A stretch of 64,000 nucleotides of DNA from Halomonas meridiana (GTDB lineage: Bacteria; Pseudomonadota; Gammaproteobacteria; Pseudomonadales; Halomonadaceae). Shown here in pieces: positions 62,269 to 64,000 of this stretch. Both the position numbers and the translations under genes were made by a program. The notes below the pieces were generated by a model. The model did no database searches, was not told the DNA's origin, and saw only the letters and a program-made list of their open reading frames with translations. The stretch spans positions 2,666,001 to 2,730,000 of the forward strand of contig NZ_CP024621.1 in NCBI RefSeq assembly GCF_009846525.1, written 5' to 3'. Numbering within the stretch: the stretch's first letter is position 1; each line of letters begins with the position of its first letter.

Positions 62269-63096
62269 TTAGCCATGTAAGTTAGTCATCACTTCCACGC
62301 TACCACTTATGCCACCGTGATGAATGCGGCACAGCACTAAGCTGGGCTGAGTGCCGTTGGCGTTAACCGCTAACTCCCCTACTGCATTCCAGCCGCCGCT
62401 ATTGCCGCAGGTTTGCCAGCCGCCCGTGGTGGAAACGTGGTTGGCGAGCAGTACCGGCAGTTGGTGGCGCTTTGCGATGGTGGAAAGTAGCTCGGCATCT
62501 TTTACATAGCCGCCTGGGGAGATCAGCGCGCCGGCGAGATATACGTCCGCTTGTTGGGCGGCGGCGGTGGCAGCATGGTTTGGGTGGGTAAAGTCGGCGC
62601 AAACGGCTAGGGCAATGCGGGTGCCGTTAACGTTGATTAGGCCGCTTTCAGAGCCAGGGGCACAGTAAACCTCTTCCCCTTCGTGAAGGTGCTGTTTTAG
62701 GTAGAAGGTATGTTCGCCGTTGGGGAAGCAGATCACCGCCGCAATGTAAGGTTTGCCGTTGGGGTCGTGCAGTGGGCAGCCTGCTATTACTACCGTGTTA
62801 TTGCCTACGGCAGCGGCGGTGAGGGCGGCAAAGGTTGCATCGTCGCGGGGCATGGCCAGTTGGCTGAGTAGCGCCAGCTCGTAACCGGTCAGCGAGAGTT
62901 CGGGAAAGGCCACCACGTTGGCCCCCAGCGCGGCGGCGCGTTCTATGTAGGCCAAGTGCGTTTGTAGGTTGTCGTCTACCGCTGCTTTGCTGACGGGTAG
63001 TTGGGCGAGCGCGATGGTGATGGCTTGGCTGTTGGTCACTTTTGTCGCTTGGCTGGCTGGGTGCTGGAATGGTCGCGGGCTAAAGCCACCTCCCAC
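62269..63096 (-). CDS. Carbon-nitrogen hydrolase (nitrilase superfamily)
   Basis: A nitrilase-superfamily amidohydrolase of up to 275 aa, with the Glu-Lys-Cys triad in AFPELSLTGYE, YLKQHLHEGEE and LAVCADFTHP. Only the single catalytic domain is present. The substrate is unknown; omega-amidase, N-carbamoyl or N-formyl amide hydrolysis are possibilities. The start is uncertain: the frame opens with a GTG at 63096, but the family begins near TNSQAITIALAQLPV, so a GTG at 63039 may be used. No strong ribosome site marks either. Confidence 0.85.
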   Translation of the reverse strand: MGGGFSPRPFQHPASQATKVTNSQAITIALAQLPVSKAAVDDNLQTHLAYIERAAALGANVVAFPELSLTGYELALLSQLAMPRDDATFAALTAAAVGNNTVVIAGCPLHDPNGKPYIAAVICFPNGEHTFYLKQHLHEGEEVYCAPGSESGLINVNGTRIALAVCADFTHPNHAATAAAQQADVYLAGALISPGGYVKDAELLSTIAKRHQLPVLLANHVSTTGGWQTCGNSGGWNAVGELAVNANGTQPSLVLCRIHHGGISGSVEVMTNLHG

Positions 63097-63131
63097 TGCT
63101 GGCTCACTCTCGGGGCCGATTCAGCTACGGG

Positions 63132-63398
63132 CTAATAGTGATAGCGGCAAGAAATGACAGTGATCGCGTGGTGATCGACTGCATAAACAAGCCGATGAGT
63201 ATCGTCTATACGTCGAGACCAAAAGCCCGCTAGGTTTTCTTTTAAGGGCTCTGGCTTGCCGATTCCCTCAAAGGGGGAGCGCTTTACATCGTTTATCAGC
63301 TTATTAATGCGCTTAAGGGTTTTCTTATCCTGCGCTTGCCAGTAGACGTAGTCGTTCCAAGATTCATCTGTCCAACACAACAGTCGCTGACTACTCAT
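63132..63398 (-). CDS. yoeB: YoeB mRNA interferase toxin
   Basis: An 88-aa RelE-fold toxin that cleaves mRNA at the ribosomal A site. It is very close to E. coli YoeB (84 aa): WTDESWNDYVYWQAQDKKTLKRINKLI, FEGIGKPEPLKENLAGFWSRRI and the C-terminal RYHY. Catalytic residues by alignment are E50, R69, H87 and Y88, all present. It overlaps yefM by 8 bases; antitoxin is first, as usual. Confidence 0.96.
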   Translation of the reverse strand: MSSQRLLCWTDESWNDYVYWQAQDKKTLKRINKLINDVKRSPFEGIGKPEPLKENLAGFWSRRIDDTHRLVYAVDHHAITVISCRYHY

Positions 63399-63645
63399 CC
63401 ATTAACTCGCGTGCGCTTGTTTGGCCAGCCCGATATTGCGCTATTGAGCGGTTAAGGTGTTTAGCATTATTAGGCGAACGAAGCAGGTGCACTGTTTCCA
63501 TTAGGCTATTGTAATAATCCAGCGACATCACCACGGCATCTTCCGCATCCCTGCGCGTGATCACGGTGGTATCCGCATCATTAACGACGCCATCCAGCAC
63601 AGCTTTCAAGCCATTCCTCGCTTCTGTAAAAGACACGATTTTCAT
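63391..63645 (-). CDS. yefM: YefM antitoxin
   Basis: An 84-aa Phd/YefM-family antitoxin: MKIVSFTEARNGLKAVLDGVVNDADTTVITRRDAEDAVVMSLDYYNSLMETVHLLRSP, with the DNA-binding N-terminus and a C-terminal toxin-neutralising tail (RAGQTSARELMDE). It autoregulates the pair with YoeB. The operator at 63658-63675 has the spacing known for this family. Confidence 0.95.
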   Translation of the reverse strand: MKIVSFTEARNGLKAVLDGVVNDADTTVITRRDAEDAVVMSLDYYNSLMETVHLLRSPNNAKHLNRSIAQYRAGQTSARELMDE

Positions 63646-63657
63646 ACACGCCTCACA

Positions 63658-63675
63658 TGTACTATTTAGGGTACA
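63658..63675. promoter_or_regulatory. YefM-YoeB operator
   Basis: Two TGTACA-like hexamers, TGTACT at 63658-63663 and GGTACA at 63670-63675, have centres exactly 12 bp apart and lie 13 bases upstream of yefM. E. coli YefM binds TGTACA cores in adjacent repeats with a 12-bp centre-to-centre spacing. A third, perfect TGTACA is at 63699-63704. Confidence 0.7.
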
Positions 63676-63727
63676 AGTCTAGCCGTTGCCCGCAAACCTG
63701 TACAGCTAATAAGACAGAACGACTGCT

Positions 63728-64000
63728 TCAGGCCTTTTTCACAAACTGCGCGGTTACCATCATGTCGCCTGCGCCGTCCACTTTGCAGTCTAGCTGGTGG
63801 TCTTTGCCCTCTTTTAGCCGTTTGATGACGGCTTTGGTGCCGATCTTGAGCACTTGGGAGCTGCCTTTCACCTTGAGGTCTTTGATCAGCGTGACCTTGT
63901 CGCCTTCGGCAAGCGGCGTGCCGTTAGCATCCGCCACGTTCACGGCCTCTTCGGCGGCGGCTTCTTCAGGGTTCCATTCGTGGGCGCATTCGGGGCAGAT
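63728..64000 (-). CDS. yjdM: PhnA/YjdM family zinc-ribbon protein, partial
   Basis: This is the C-terminal 90 codons of a PhnA/YjdM protein; the 5' end lies beyond the right edge. At the edge [14 protein letters not shown] is the second half of the zinc ribbon. The C-terminal domain [44 protein letters not shown] is complete. The historic name phnA (phosphonate uptake) is misleading, as the E. coli yjdM product is not needed for phosphonate use. True function is unknown. Confidence 0.93.
   Translation of the reverse strand: MCPECAHEWNPEEAAAEEAVNVADANGTPLAEGDKVTLIKDLKVKGSSQVLKIGTKAVIKRLKEGKDHQLDCKVDGAGDMMVTAQFVKKA

Noticed and set aside
1..64000. CRISPR arrays, rRNA, insertion sequences, prophage genes
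   Set aside because: No regularly spaced direct repeats of CRISPR type, no rRNA sequence, and no transposase, integrase or phage structural protein was recognised.

Overview
The window is a piece of a G+C-rich gammaproteobacterial chromosome. Gene content fits a halophilic marine-type lineage, with Halomonadaceae (Halomonas or a relative) the best guess: a Tat-exported HiPIP, glycine-betaine and carnitine-type uptake and catabolism, an arginine/ornithine ABC system with AstE, two DmlR/GcvA-type LysR regulators and a recBCD set. This assignment is inference from gene content. No rRNA, tRNA, CRISPR array, transposase or integrase was seen.

Layout. 1-5.8 kb: edge of a stand-alone Lrp/AsnC sensor domain, HiPIP, and the conserved ycgB(spoVR)-yeaH-prkA stress trio. 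6-13.1 kb: housekeeping metabolism (threonine aldolase, FadH, a DMT exporter, a GNAT-nitrilase fusion, a Cys-less alkyltransferase-like protein, AzoR). 13.2-18.8 kb: a Na+/alanine symporter, then a LysR gene divergent from a gamma-butyrobetaine hydroxylase and a betaine-type binding protein, and a TVP38-family protein. 18.8-25.7 kb: a two-domain membrane glycosyltransferase carrying a degenerate metallophosphatase domain, YjbQ, the Blc lipocalin, dmlR/dmlA, wrbA and a hemerythrin. 25.9-32.7 kb: an arginine/ornithine-related block (astE, ABC transporter with two paralogous binding proteins, an IadA-like amidohydrolase). 32.7-40.5 kb: TraX-like protein, a diguanylate cyclase, purEK, a small HTH protein, chrA and ilvD.

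40.6-54.8 kb is the recC ... recB-recD region. It is framed by a higBA toxin-antitoxin pair. recC is separated from recBD by about 4 kb holding a reversed AAA/PD-(D/E)XK gene, pncB and a mntA-hepT toxin-antitoxin pair.

54.8-61.85 kb is a foreign-looking island between recD and a DUF427 gene. All genes are on the minus strand. Five encode TIR-fold proteins (two of the ThsB/DUF1863 type), one a stand-alone SLOG protein, one a SLOG-patatin fusion and one an unknown protein. Parts are much more A+T-rich than the backbone, and imperfect 27-bp inverted repeats lie at the two borders. The reading offered is a Thoeris-like antiphage locus: TIR enzymes would make NAD-derived signals, and SLOG proteins, at least one wired to a patatin lipase, would receive them. 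This is the best candidate for an undescribed system in the window.

61.85-64 kb: DUF427, a C-N hydrolase, yefM-yoeB with a recognisable operator, and a phnA/yjdM gene cut by the window edge.
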